Shown: one piece after another, positions 47,801 to 61,700 of the stretch
Numbering within the stretch: position 1 is the first letter of the stretch
Layout: each line of letters opens with the position of its first letter
Assembly: GCF_033115175.1 (NCBI RefSeq)
Contig: NC_084836.1
Coordinates: 70,107,297-70,171,296 of the forward strand
Reading direction: 5' to 3'
Origin: Lepus europaeus
Taxonomy: Eukaryota > Chordata > Mammalia > Lagomorpha > Leporidae
DNA: 64,000 nt
Translations under genes and position numbers: made by a program
The notes under the pieces: generated by a model
The model's input: the letters and a program-made list of their open reading frames with translations, nothing else
What the model was told of the DNA's origin: nothing
The model's database searches: none

Positions 47801-50800
47801 TCCGGGCTGCTCCACTTCCTATCCAGCTCTCTACTATGGCCTGGGAAACAGTGGAAGATGGCCCAAGTCCTTGCACCCTGCACCAAGTGGGAGACCCGGA
47901 GGAAGCTCCTGGCTCCTGGCTTCAGATCAGTTCAGCTCTGACTGTTGCGGCCATCTGAGGAGTGAACCAGCGGATGGAAGACCTCTCTCTCTCTCTCTGC
48001 CTCTCCTTCTCTCTCTGTGTAACTCTGACTTCCAAGTAAATAAATAAATCTTCAAAAAAAAGAAAGAAAGTTACAGAGAGGCAGAGACAGAAAGAGAAAG
48101 AGGTCTTCCATCCACTGGTTCACTCCCCAGATGAGTGCAACAGCCAGAGCTGTGCTGATCCAAAGCCAGGAGCCAGGAGCTTCTTCTGGGTCTCCACGCA
48201 GGTGCAGGGGCCCAAGCACTTGGGCCATCTTCTACTGCTTTCCCAGGCTGTAGCAGAGGCTATAGCATTGGAAGTGGAGCAGCCAGGATTTGAACCAGTG
48301 CCCATATGAGTTGCCGGCACCACAGGTGGCGGCTTTACCCACTATGCAGTAGTGCCAGCCCCAACAGATCTTTAAAAAAAAAAAAAAAAGGCTTATTAGC
48401 ACAGAAAAAAAGATTAAGTACCTCAATTTCTATGTTGATTATGTATTGATATGTTAGTATTTTGAATATATCAGACTAAACAAAATACACTATCAAAATT
48501 AATTTTACTTTTTTTAAAGATTTATATATTTGTAAGGCAGAGTGATAGAGAAGGAGAGACAGAGAGAGGTCTTCCATCCATTGATTGACTTCCCAAATGC
48601 CCAGAATTGTCAGAGTTGGGCAATGCATAAGCCACAAGTCTGGAACCCCATCTGGGTCTCCCATGTCAGTGGCAGGAGCCCAAGCACTTGCCATCATCAG
48701 CTGCCTCCCAGGATGCCTTCATTAGCCAAGTATACAGGCCGTGAACCGGTACTCCGATAGGGAATGCAGGTGTCTCAAGCTGTGGCAACCTGCTGCACCA
48801 TAGCACCCACCTTCAGTTCCTTTAAACAGTTGTTAACTAAAATTCAGGCTTAGCATCTCACTAACAACCAACTATTTCTTGGACTATGAAGGATAATAAA
48901 AATCTCTTGAGAAAGAGCATTCTATTGCCTTTTTCTCCAGCCCACTTATTTGGCTTGAGTGTATATGTGTAGGTTTGGTTGTCTTTTTGCTTAAAGAAAG
49001 AAATACGTTGTTGTATAGTCAGTCACATTTAAAAGATAAATGGGGTGGCCGTTTGTCATAGAGGTTGAGACATCACTTGGGACACCTGTATCCTCTATGA
49101 GAGTGCCAGCTGTACTCCTGAATCCAGCTTCCAGTGAATACAGGTGATGGCCCAAGTCGTTGGGTCCCTGACACCCACGTGAGAGAGCTGGAGGGAGTTC
49201 CAGGCTCCTGGCTTCAGCCTGGCCCAACCCCAGCCATTGCTGCCATTTGGGGAGTGAACCAACAGTTAGGCGATCTCTAAGGGTCTGTTTGTGTCTCTGC
49301 CTTTCAAAGAAATAAAATCAAGAAATAAAAATTCTAAAGATTTATTTATTTATTTATTTGAAGTTAGAGTTGCAGAGAAAGAGGAAGACAGAGAGGTATT
49401 CCATCCACTGGTCCACTCCCCAGATGGCCACAATGGCCGGGGCTGAGCCAAGCCAAAGCTGGGAGCCAGGATCTTCCACATTTGCCACTTTGGTAGCAGG
49501 GGCCCAAACACTTGGGCCCTCTTGCAACTGGGACACAAACTGATACCCAGCCCCCTAAGTAAAATTTTTTAAAAAGATAAATATATGTAATGAAAGGAAT
49601 GAGTAGGTTGACTTTTCCACATCTTAGTGTTCTTTTCTAGAGCTCTTCTTGTACATTAGAATGATTAGATATACAAAGAAGAAGATGTACATACAGTGCT
49701 GGAGAAGAACATCTATAATGGTAAATTCTTCTGCTTCTAGCTAGGTAGATAATCTCAATTATTGTTTCCGGCTTTATCATTTTTCCTGGGCAATTTCCAT
49801 ATTCTCTTTACTTAGTCTACTAAGGTTTCCCCATAGTATTTTTGTGGTGAAATCAAGGAGCTAGGCGAAGTGAGCGATGCCAGCAACATTGTCAGGTCAC
49901 AGCTGAGATTTGAACAGGGAAATAGTTTTCAGAGATCTTGAATGAAACTGTTTTACAGGAGGCTTGAACTGACCTGCTCTCTGGAGATGACCATCAGACT
50001 GGGCTCTTTTTGTAGGCTTCTCTTCCCCCAAAACCATATTTCTATTGCACTACATATTAGCTTTTCAATAAGTGTTCATTGAACAAATGACTGAGACATA
50101 CTTCTGCTTTAGACATTGGCTCCTGAAATTACTTTTTCAATAGCAGTGAATTCTCAAATATTTTATCTGCAGACTCCTTTATACTTTGAAAAATTACTGA
50201 ATGCCCCAAAGAGTTTCTGTGTATATAGATTATATCCATCAGTATTTATTGTATTGACTAAAAAAGTTTAAAAAGATGTATTTGTTAAGTCATTTAAAAA
50301 TAATGGTAAGCTCAGTACATGTTAACGTAAACAATATTTTATGAAAAGTAACTATATTAAAAATTTACTAATAAGAATGGCATTGTTTCATGCTTTTGTA
50401 AATCTCTTTGTTATCTGGTTTAATGGAGGAATCTAGGTTCTCAGTACCTGTTTCTGCATTTAATCTATTGTGTTAGGTTGTTTGGATTGAAGGTCATGAA
50501 GAATATCTGACCTACGTGTAACATAACCATATTTCATACACACTATAAAATAAGGCCGTGTGTGTGTGTATGAAATACAAAGTTGGAAAGGGAAGACTTC
50601 GTAAATATCCTAAGAGTTTTACACACTCCCAGCTGTTCTCCAACCATGCTTTGAGAACCAGGGCTCCGTAGAAAGTAAAATGTTTATTTGCTACTGTATA
50701 ATAAAACTGCAAAGTTAGTCTCAAATTAGTTCGTGTCTGGAAACACTTTAACATTGAACTTGAAATAATTCTCTTTTTATTTTATTTATTTTATTTTTTT

Positions 50801-53800
50801 TTTTTTGACAGGCAGAGTGGACAGTGAGAGAGAGACAGAGAGAAAGGTCTTCCTTTTGCTGTTGGTTCACCCTCCAATGGCCGCCGCGGTAGCGCGCTGC
50901 GGCCGGCGCACCGCGCTGATCCGATGGCAGGAGCCAGGTGCTTATCCTGGTCTCCCATGGGGTGCAGGGCCCAAGCACTTGGGCCATCTTCCACTCCTTT
51001 CCCAGGTGCATTAGCAGGGACTTGGATTGGAAGTAGAGCAGCGGGGACTCCAACCAGCACCCATATGGGATGCTGGCATTGCAAGTGGCAGTTTTACCTG
51101 CTACATCACATTGTAAGCCCATAAGTAAATTTTTTAAAAAATAACATTTTCTGGGGGTGGACATTGTGATACAGCAGGGAAACCAACCATAGGGACAACC
51201 ACATGCTATATCAGAGTTCCTGGGATTGAGTCCCACCTCCACCTCCAAACCAGCTTCCTGCTAATGCACCTGGGAGGCAGCAGGTAGTAGCCCAAGTGCT
51301 TGGATTCCTGACATTCACATGGGAGACCCAGATGGCATGCCAGGCCTCTGCTTTTGACCTGGGCCAGCTCCAACTGTTGAAGGCATTTGAGGCATGAACC
51401 AACAAATCGAAGATCGATCTCCCTCTCTCTCTCTCTTACTCTTTCAAATAAATTAATGTTTTTAGGAATTTATTTTCTAAAAGAAAAAGTATTTCCTGAG
51501 AAAACACTAATTTTACATTTTTGCAAATCTTTTTAATGTCTGGCTTATTCTCCTCACTTGGTTCTACATTTGATTTTTTGTGATATGTTGCTTTTGTTGA
51601 AGTATATGTGAAGAAAAGCTGACCTTACAAAAGTATGCAATTAAAAGGAAATAAGTATATGTTGTGTGTGTGTAATATATGTATATATAATATTTTTAAG
51701 ATTGACTTTTTTGGAAGGTAGAGCAGTAGAGAGAAAGAGATATCTTCCATCCAGGGACTGTATCCAAGTCTCCGATGTGGGTGGTGGGGGCCCAAGTACT
51801 TGGGCCCTCATGAGCTTCCCAGGAGCATTAGCAGGAAAGTAAATCAAAAACTGAGCAGCCAGAACTCAAATCAACACTCGGAAATGGGATGAGGGTTAAC
51901 CCACTGCACCACCATGCCTGCCCCAAAAATAGCCCTTTCATTTAACTTGATATTTTTGATATTATACCAAAACACAAGAAGTAGTAAATTTGGTTACAAA
52001 TTGTAATCAGAAGCCCTGTCAGCAACTGTTCATTCTCTTGTGATACAATTGGCTTATCCGTATTTTACATTTTGAATGGACAGTCATGGGTTAGGTGTTT
52101 GGTCAAGCCATTAAGATGCCACTTGGGACAACTGCATCCTGTATCAGATGGTGCAAGTCGTGGCACCTCCTTCAATTCTAACTTCTTGCTCATGCCCACC
52201 CTAGAAGACAGCAGGTGATGGCTCAAGTACTTGTGTCCCTGCCACCCTTGTGGGAGACCTGGCACGAGTTCTGGGCTCCTAATTGTCCTGACCCAGCCCT
52301 AGCTGTTGTGATCATTTGAGGAGAGAACCAGCAGATAGAAGATTCATTCTGTCTCTCTCTCTCTCTCTCTCTCTCGCGCTCGCTCGCTCTCTCTCAAATA
52401 CATAAAAATAAATTAGCTTTAAAAATACCCACATTTAAATAATGTTAGTCTCTCGTCATTCTTTTAGGTAAAATTATGGTTTTATGAAAAAGGTGATGTA
52501 GTTTAGTTCACATGTCAGTCACACAAGTGCTTTTTCTTGAGACAACCGTACACTTGTGTGTGGAACAGAAGTACTTCATGTGCACGTCCTCCTTATCACA
52601 GAATAGTGTCTAAAAATGTACTCAGTGTGCCCGGTACTGTGCTACAGTGGGTTAAACTGCTGCTTGAGATTCCCACACCCCATATCATATCCCTCTGTCT
52701 GCCTTTTGAATGAATGAATGAATGAATGAATGAAATCATAACAGAACGCAGTTGTAAGAGGAAAGGACTTTCTGAATGTGTTTCATGTAGGACTCTGCGT
52801 GCTTCTTGGGAGTGCATGTATCAGGAGGATTTTTCAAATACTTTTATATATAAGGATTAAATTAGCTGAATAAGCAGACTTTATTTGGCCTTGAAAATCT
52901 TTATTTAAACATCTCAGTTATCTGATGGGAGTGGGTAGATTTCAGATTCAGAAATGATACACCATCCTCATCAGTTTGTGTAGGACCTTGTTTTTGTTTG
53001 TTTAAGATTTATTTATTTATGTGAAAGGCAGAATTATAGAGAAGGGAGAGACAGAGCAAGACATCTTCCATGTGCTGGTTCACTCCCCAGATGACCTCAA
53101 TGACCGGGACTGGGCCAGCCCAAAGCCAGGACTGGGAGCTTCTTCCAGGTCTCCCACATGGCTGCAGGGGTCCAAGCACCTGGGCCATCCTCCACTGCCT
53201 TCCAGGTGCATTAGCAGGGTGCCGGATAGGGAGTGGAACAGCGGGGACTCGAACCGGCGCCCACATGGAATATTGGTGCTGCAGGCTGTGGCTCTAATCC
53301 ACTGTGTCACAGGGCTGGTTCTAAGACCTTATTTTCTTGTATTTTGTTTCTTTCATCCTATTCCCTGTTTGTTTCTTTGGTCATTATTGTTCTTATATAT
53401 CTACCTTAGTACTTTATATTTTTCTAGAAATTGATCTAAACCAGTGCTTTCCAATTTGGTCATCTTGCTGTACACATAAAAAATAATTTGCATTTTACAG
53501 TGGAGTAAATGAAGCCAGCGGCTGTATACTCTAAGGGTTTCTGGCTACCCCAGTCCTCATGGACCACCCTAATAGCCAAGATCAATATCTCCACAAAAGT
53601 ATAGCCTATTTGTATTAACTTGCCATGATATTCCAGTTGAGAAACTTGATCTAGACTTTCAAATGCATTTTTGTAGGGTTAATATCCATAAATGATGTGA
53701 TAGTGACTCAAAAGGTAGAATTGTGAGTATAACTCTTCTCTTTGGTATAAAAAGCAAACCAGCAGTTAAATTTTATCTAACCCAGTCTTAGGTCAACTGT

Positions 53801-56438
53801 TGCTGTGTATAAGAATGCAGGAAAATGGAGCCAGTGCTATGGCACAGTGGGTTAAAGCCCTGGCCTGCAGCACTGGCATCCCATATGGGCTGCGGTTCGA
53901 GTCCCGGCTGCCCCACTTCCAATCCAGCTCTCTGTTATGGCCTGGGAAAGCAGAAGAAAATGGCCCAAGTCCTTGGGCTTCTGCACGCAAATGGGAGAAA
54001 TGGAAGAAGTTCCTGACTCCTGGCTTTGGATCAGCCATTGCAGCCATTTGGGGAGTGAACGAGAGGATGGAAGACCTCTTTCTCTCTATGGCTCTACCTC
54101 TCTCTATTACTCTTTCAAATAAATACAAAAAAAAAAAATGCAGGAAAAGAACAGTATGAATAATCTCTATAAGGCAGAACCCAAAAATTACTGTCATATT
54201 GGGTCACAAGGCCCATGTTCCTGAAGTGGCAGGTAGAAGGGAGTAGCTTCCTTTCGTAGACCTACCTCTTCAGACCTGCCAGTGAGGGGAAGTCTCGTTT
54301 GACAAATTATCTTAAAAACTTGGGCATCACGTTGATCCTGGGGAGGGAAGAAAATCACAGGATAAGTTTGATTTTTTTTTTTTTTTTCCCCAGTGTTTTC
54401 AAACTATGCTCTCAGGGCTCTTTTCTACCCTAAGAATGCCTCAGGGATTCCAGAATGTTGTCTATGTGAGAAATGCCTATTGATATGTACTGTTGAAGAA
54501 ATTAGGGTGGAAAAAGTTTCACAAATATCTATTCGTTTAAATGTAACAGTAACCAATTCTATGATAGTATATATTTTACAAAAAATAACTTCAAAGAAAG
54601 TGAAGAGTAGCATTATTTTACATATTGTAAATATCTTTATCTGGCAGCTGAATTTTCATGTCAGCTTCTCCATTTAGTCCATTTAGATGTGTAATGTAGC
54701 CTGTGGAAATTTCATGAGTGAAGGAGAGGAAAAAATATTCTTAAGAAGTTATAGAAGCACAGGACAGGCCGCACTGGGGCCAAACACAGAATCAGCAAAG
54801 AGGAGGCCTGTGCACTTGTTCCAGCAGAAGTATCCAAAAGGCCAATAAAATGTTTTCAGTGAAAAAATGTTACCCAATTACTGTGAAGATCATTGAAGTA
54901 GTTTTGACCTTGTAGACCTGAAAAGTCTCTAGGACCTCCAGGGGTCTCAGACCACATTTTCAGAAAGTTACATGCTCTGCTCAAGGGATGGATGCCAGGC
55001 TCTTTGGAGTTTGGTCAGCCTAGATAGCTGCTTCACAGGTTATTCCAAATGCCAGCCTTTGGAATGACGCATAATGAACTTATCCTCAAAGGTTGTGATT
55101 TCATGGCATGGGTAAATAGCTCAGCAACAAGATGCCGGCATCCCGTATCAGAGTGCCTCCGTTCAGTTCCTGGCTCTGGCTCCTGACTCCAGCTTCCCGC
55201 TAGTGCAGATCCTGGGAGGCAGTGGTGACGGGCCAAGTGATTGGGTTCCTGCCACTCCCATGAGACACTTGCTTTCAATTCCCAGCTCCCAGCTTTCACT
55301 TGGTCCAGTCCCAACTGTTGTGAACATTTAGAGAGTGAACCAGCAGATGGATGGAGAAAGCTTCCATCCTTCTTTTTTAAAGAATATTTATTTATTTGAA
55401 AGGTAGAGTGGGGGCCGATGCCATGGCTCACTGGGTTAATCTTCCGCCTGCGGCACCGGCATCCCACATGGGCGCCGGTTCTAGTCCTGGCTGCTTCTCT
55501 TCCAATCCAGCTCTCTACTGTGGCCTGGAAAAACAGTGGAGGATGGCCCACGTGCTTGGGCTCCTGCACCCACTAGGGAGACCAGGAAGAAGCACCTGGC
55601 TCCTGGCTTCAGATCGGCACAGCTCTGGCCATCGCGGTCATTTGGGGAGTGAACCAACAGAAGGAAGACCTTTCTCTCTGTCTCTCTTACTGTCTGTGAC
55701 TCTACCTGTCAAATAAATAAATAAAATCTTAAAAAAAAAAAAAAAAAAAAGGAAAGAAAGAAAAAAGAAAGGCAGAGTTGCAGAGAGAAGTCTTCCATCC
55801 GCAGGTTCACTCCCAAAATGGCCGCAACGACCAGAATTGGGCTGATCAGAAGCCAGGATCTTCCAGGTCTCCCACGTGGATATACTTGAGCCATATTCTA
55901 CTGCTTTTCTAGGACATAGCAGACAGCTAGACTGGAAGTAGAGCGGCCAGGACTTGAAACAGCGCCCGTGCGGGATGCCGGCACTGCAGGTGGCAGCTTT
56001 ATCCACTACGTCACAGCACCAGCCCCAAAAAACCTTTTGTAAAAGTTCTGTTTCAAATTATTTCACTTTCTTCATTAGGGAAATTCTTTAGGTGTGTAAC
56101 TAAATCTATGTATTTAATGGTTTTCTCACAAATTAGAAATGAGAAAATTTTCCAATTACATGTCCTTGGTAAATATCATCATGAAACTTCATACGGGGCC
56201 GGTGCTGTAGGCCGCCACCTGCAGTGCTGGCATCCCACATGGGCGCCAGTTTGAGTCCCGGCAGCTCCACTTCTGATCCAGCTCTCTGCTGTGGCCTGGG
56301 AAAGCAGTAGAAGATGGCCCAAGTGCTTGGGCCTCTGCACCCGTGCAAGAGACCCAGAAGAAGCTCCTGGCTCCTGGCTTTGGATTGGTGCAGCTCTGGC
56401 CATTGTGGCCAATGGGGGAGTAAACCAGTGGATGGAAG

Positions 56439-56473
<35 letters not shown>

Positions 56474-58705
56474 TCTACCTCTCCTTCTCTCTCTGTGTAA
56501 CTCTGACTTTAAAATAAATAAATAAATCTTTAAAAAAATTTCCTGGCTGCTCCACTTCGTATCTAGCTCTCTGCTGTGGCCTGGGAAAGTAGTAGAAGAT
56601 GGTCCAAGTCCTTGGACCCCTGCACCCACGTGGGAGACCCGGAGAAAGCTCCTGGCTCCTGGCTTCAGATCAGCACAGCTCCAGCCGTTGCAGCCATTTG
56701 GGGAGTGAACCAGTGGATGGAAGACTTCTCTCTCGCTCTCTCTCTGTCTCTCTCTTTGCCTCTGCCTCAATGTAACTCCACCTTTCAAATAAATACATAA
56801 ATCTTAAAAAAAAAAACTTAATATGATAGCATAAAAATAAGTGCTTGATAAATATTTGTGAAGTAAATATTCTTAGGGTCCAAACAGCTAGCACTGACAA
56901 ATGCTAGTAGCTTTATATTTTTTACTGAACTTGGTAACTAGTGAGGGTGGGGTGTAAACTAATGACAGTTGTAGGACATTAAGACTGCTCCACAGTCCAG
57001 ATAATCATAATTATTATCTTGGTGTCACCCAGGTGAGTGGGCTACAGAACTGTCCCTGCTGTTTCAAAGGGTTTCTTATTTGTCATCTTTCCCAGAGGTA
57101 TCAGAGTACCCATACTGAAATGTCTGTTTCTAGTGAAAATAACAGCTGCCTTTCAGTGGCTGTTCAAGTGTCAGATACATCAAGTCATTTCATCTTGAAA
57201 ATAACCCCATGTGGTAATATTACCCCATTTTATAAGTGTGTCACTTTCGCAGGTTCTGCCAGCTAGTGAAATCCAACTCCACCTTCCAAGATGTAATCAC
57301 TTAATTGCTTCTGGGTTGAAGAAGAGGCCTGGGTTAGAGGGAAAGAGTAAGAATTGCAAAGGCTGTTTTCTGCTTTTGGATCTTCGTACAGTTATGTAGC
57401 TGGGAGGAGACAGATGATGCACTTTTCTTTTTGAAGATTTATTTTTATTTATTTGCAAGACAGTTTCAGAGAGAAAGACAGAGACAGAGAGAGATCTTCC
57501 ATCTGCTGGTTTATTCCCCAAATGGCCGCAATGGCCAGAACTGAGCCAATCTGAAGCCAAGAGCTTCTTCCAGGTCTCCTGCATGGGTGCAGGGAGCCAA
57601 GTGCTTGGACCATCTTCTACTGCCGTCTCAGGCCACAGCAGAGAGCTGGATCAGAAGAGGAGCAGCTGGGTCTCGAACCGGCGCCCATATGGGATGCCGG
57701 CACCACAGGTGGAGGATTAACCTATATTTCTGATATGACATCAGCGCAACAACAAAGATTGACTGTGTTTATTATTTTTCTGAATGCTGATTAATCCTGG
57801 AACCAAACTGAGCTCCAAAAGTGGGTTTCTCTAGACAAGTCACTTATTGGTTACTGAGCAGCTACGAAGCACAGAGCCTTGGTAAATACAAAAGGAATAT
57901 ATTATCTGTGTCACCCAGATGAAACATGAGCTGGGGATTAAATTATTGGTATGCAGAATAATATACCAGCAATGTATAATAAGATATCCAATAACATTGA
58001 CCTTTTGAATGGAACTTGTTTTTACCTCCCATGTAAAAGAGAATGGGTTACTGATATGACTAACTTTGTACTCTGAATCAATGTTTCCTTACAGCTCAGG
58101 AACTTCACTGATGATAAGAATTTAAAAAAAAAAAAAACTTTTCATAGAGAAAGAGAATAAAGTTTCGTATTCTCAGTCCTTTAGAGATAATAAAATCTAG
58201 ATTCATATGCAGGTAAGAAAACAGGTCAGGAGCACTGCATCTTCTGCCTCTCAGCACATTTTCAGCGTGGGACTGCCCACGCCACTAAGGGGGCTGAAAC
58301 TGGTTTTGGCTAATTCTGTAAGGTGCTCTGTAGAGCTTTCCTAGAGCAGATGCTCACACAGATCTCTGCTTGTGGTGGAGTGCGAGATTCTTCTTGGAAA
58401 ACGAGTTCCTCAAATGTTTTTTTTAAAAAATAAGCCTTGGCCTGCGCCACGGCTCTATAGGCTAATCTTCCGCCTACGGCGCCGGCACCCCGGGTTCTAG
58501 TCCCGGTTGGGGCGCCGGATTCTGTCTGCTCCTCTTCCAGTCCAGCTCTCTTCTGTGGCCCTGGAAGGCAGTGGAGAATGGCCCAAGTGCTTGGGCCCTG
58601 CACCCGCATGGGAGACCAGGAGGAAGCACCTGGCTCCTGGCTTCAGATTGGCGCAATGTGCCGGCCGTAGCGGCCATTTGGGGGTGAACCAACAGAAAAG
58701 GAAGA

Positions 58706-58751
<46 letters not shown>

Positions 58752-61700
58752 CTCTGCCTGTCAAAAAATAAAAATAAAAATAATTTTAAAATAAATAAAT
58801 AAATACGCCTTATTTGAAAGGCAGCACAACAGAGAATCTTTCATCCACTGGTTCACTCCCCAGATGCTTGCAACAGGCAGAAGTCCAGAGCCAGTAACTT
58901 CATCTGGGTCTCTCATGTGGGTGGCAACAGTCCAAGCACTTGGGCCATCGTCTGCTGACTTCCCAGGCACATTAACAGGAACCTGGATTGGAAATGGAGC
59001 ACCTGGGACTCAAACCAGCACTCTGATATAGGATGCCAATGTTGGCAGGCAGTGTGCCACAATGCCAGCTCCCAGCTCCTCAGGTTTTTTTTTTTTTTTT
59101 TTGACAGGCAGAGTGGACAGGGAGAGAGAGAGACAGAGAGAAAGGTCTTCCTTTGCCATTGGTTCACCCTCCAATGGCCACTGCGGCTGGCACGCTGCGG
59201 CCGGCGCACCGCACTGATCCGATGGCACGAGCCAGGTGCTTCTCCTGGTCTCCCGTGGGGTGCAGGGCCCAAGCACTTGGGCCATCCTCCACTGCTTTCC
59301 CGGGCCACAGCAGAGAGCTGGCCTGGAAGAGGGGCAACTGGGACAGAATCTGGCACCCCGACCGGGACTAGAACCCGGTGTGCCGGCGCTGCAAGGTGGA
59401 GGATTAGCCTAGTGAGCCGCAGTGCCGGCCCCCAGCTCCTCAGTTTTTAAAGATCCGAAAGCTACAACTTAATTACAATCAATAACATCATAGAATTGTA
59501 AAAAAAAAAAAAAAATCTTAGAAATCATTTTGTGTAACCTCTTCTTTAAGATGATGAAACCAAGACCCAAGAGAGTAAGTGACTTAAGCAAGTTACTGAT
59601 AAATCTGGGAATAGAATTGAGTGTGAATAGGTAATTTCCCTCCTGCCTTCTCTAACTACCTGATTTCTTTATTCAGGACTACTGAAAGTTCTAAATATTT
59701 CCATAATATTTCTTTTGGTCATGCAGAAAGGTGACTGTGACTCAGGAAGAGCTCAGTCTCCATTCCACTTTCCCCTCCAGTTAAACTCTTAGTCCTTTTA
59801 TATACAGAAAACTGCTTATGAAGCACCTCGCTTGTATCCTTGTATCGGGTCTTTTGTATACATTATCTCATTGAAAAGTAGAAAGTGCTCACATTTGATT
59901 GGGATGTGAGTCACCTGGGGAGCTTGTTAAAAATGCAGATTCTGATTTTTCAGGGCTGGGATAGGGCTCAAAGTTACGCATTATTGAGCCATTACACATG
60001 CTAGCTAGAAGAAGAAAAGACCAAGTCCTGAGATGAGTCCCTGCACCTGCTAGCAGCAGAGCTAGGTGGCAGTTGGACAGTATCCCCAGATTATTTTGCT
60101 AAGGTTGATTTATTTATTTTTTTTTTTTAGATTTTTTTTTAATTTTTTTTTTTTATTTTTGACAGGCAGAGTGGACAGTGAGAGAGAGACAGAGAGAAAG
60201 GTCTTCCTTTTGCCGTTGGTTCACCCTCCAATGGCCGCCGCGGTAGCGCACTGTGGCCGGCGCACCGCGCTGATCCGATGGCAGGAGCCAGGTGCTTATC
60301 CTGGTCTCCCATGGGGTGCAGGGCCCAAGGACTTGGGCCATCCTCCACTGCACTCCCTGGCCACAGCAAAGAGCTGGCCTGGAAGAGGGGCAACCGGGAT
60401 AGGATCGGTGCCCCAACCGGGACTAGAACCTGGTGTGCCGGCGCCGCAAGGCGGAGGATTAGCCTAGTGAGCCGCGGCGCCGGCCTGATTTATTTATTTT
60501 GAAAGAGTTAACACACAGAGTGGAAGACAGATCTTCCAACTGCTGGTTCACTCCCCAGATGGCCACAATGGCCAAAGCTGTGCCAGGCTGAAGCCAGGAA
60601 CTTCATTCAGGTCTCCCACATGGCTGCCACGGGACCTAATGCTTGGACCATTTTCTGCTGCTTTTCCCAGACCATTAGCGAGGAGCTAGATCAGAAGTAG
60701 ACCAACCAGGACACAAACTGGTGTCCATATGAGATACTGGCATTGCATGCAGCAGCTTTACCTGCTGTGCCACAATGCCAGCTCCAAGATTGTTTGTTTT
60801 TTAATATTTATTTATTTGAGAGGCAGAGTTACAGGGAGGGAAAGACTGAGAAAGAGGTCTTCCATCCACTGGTTCACTCCCCAAATGGCTGCAATGTCCA
60901 GAGCTGAGCCCAAGCGGGTGCAGGGACCTGAGTACTTAGGCCATCCTCCGCTGCTTTCCCAGGCCATTAGCAGGGAGCTGGATCAGAAGTGGAGCAGCCA
61001 GTACTCAACCCAATGCCCATACAGGATGCTGGCGCTGCAGGCAGACTTAACCTACTGCATCCCAGCTCTGGCAAGATTCTGTGTTTTTAAAAAGCTTCTA
61101 GGAAATGCCAATAATGCTGTCGGTGTGGACCATATATTGAGTAGCAAGGGTATTGTTATTATCTTCTGCTTATAGATGAAAAAACTGAGGCTTAACTTGG
61201 CCAGAGTCATGTATGCAGTAAATGGTAGAATAGTGATTTTATCTAAGTTGTTTTGATTCCAAAGCTCAATAAGTTATGACAAGTCAGAAAAGAGAGCTTA
61301 CATTCCAACATGTTTCTCTCTCTCCTCACTCTCTCTCTCTATTTGATCTTCATTTTAGAGGCAGAGAGATCTTCCACCTGCTAGATCACTCCTCAGATAC
61401 GTTCAGAGGGACTGGGCCAGGCTGAATCTGGGAGCTAGGAATGCATTCCAGGGCTTCTGTTGGTGGCAGGAACTTGGTTACTCAGGGCCTGTGTTAGCAG
61501 GAGGTTGCAGTCAGGAGCCAGAGCCAAGTGTGGAACCAAGGCACTGCAAGTGAGATATGGGCATCTTAACTGCTAGGTTACATGCCCACCTCCCAGTATG
61601 TTTTTTTTTTTAAGATTTATTTATTTATTTGAAAGAGTTACACAGAGAAGAAAAGGGGAGGCAGAGAGAAAGAGAGAGGTCTTCCATCCGCTGGTTCGCT

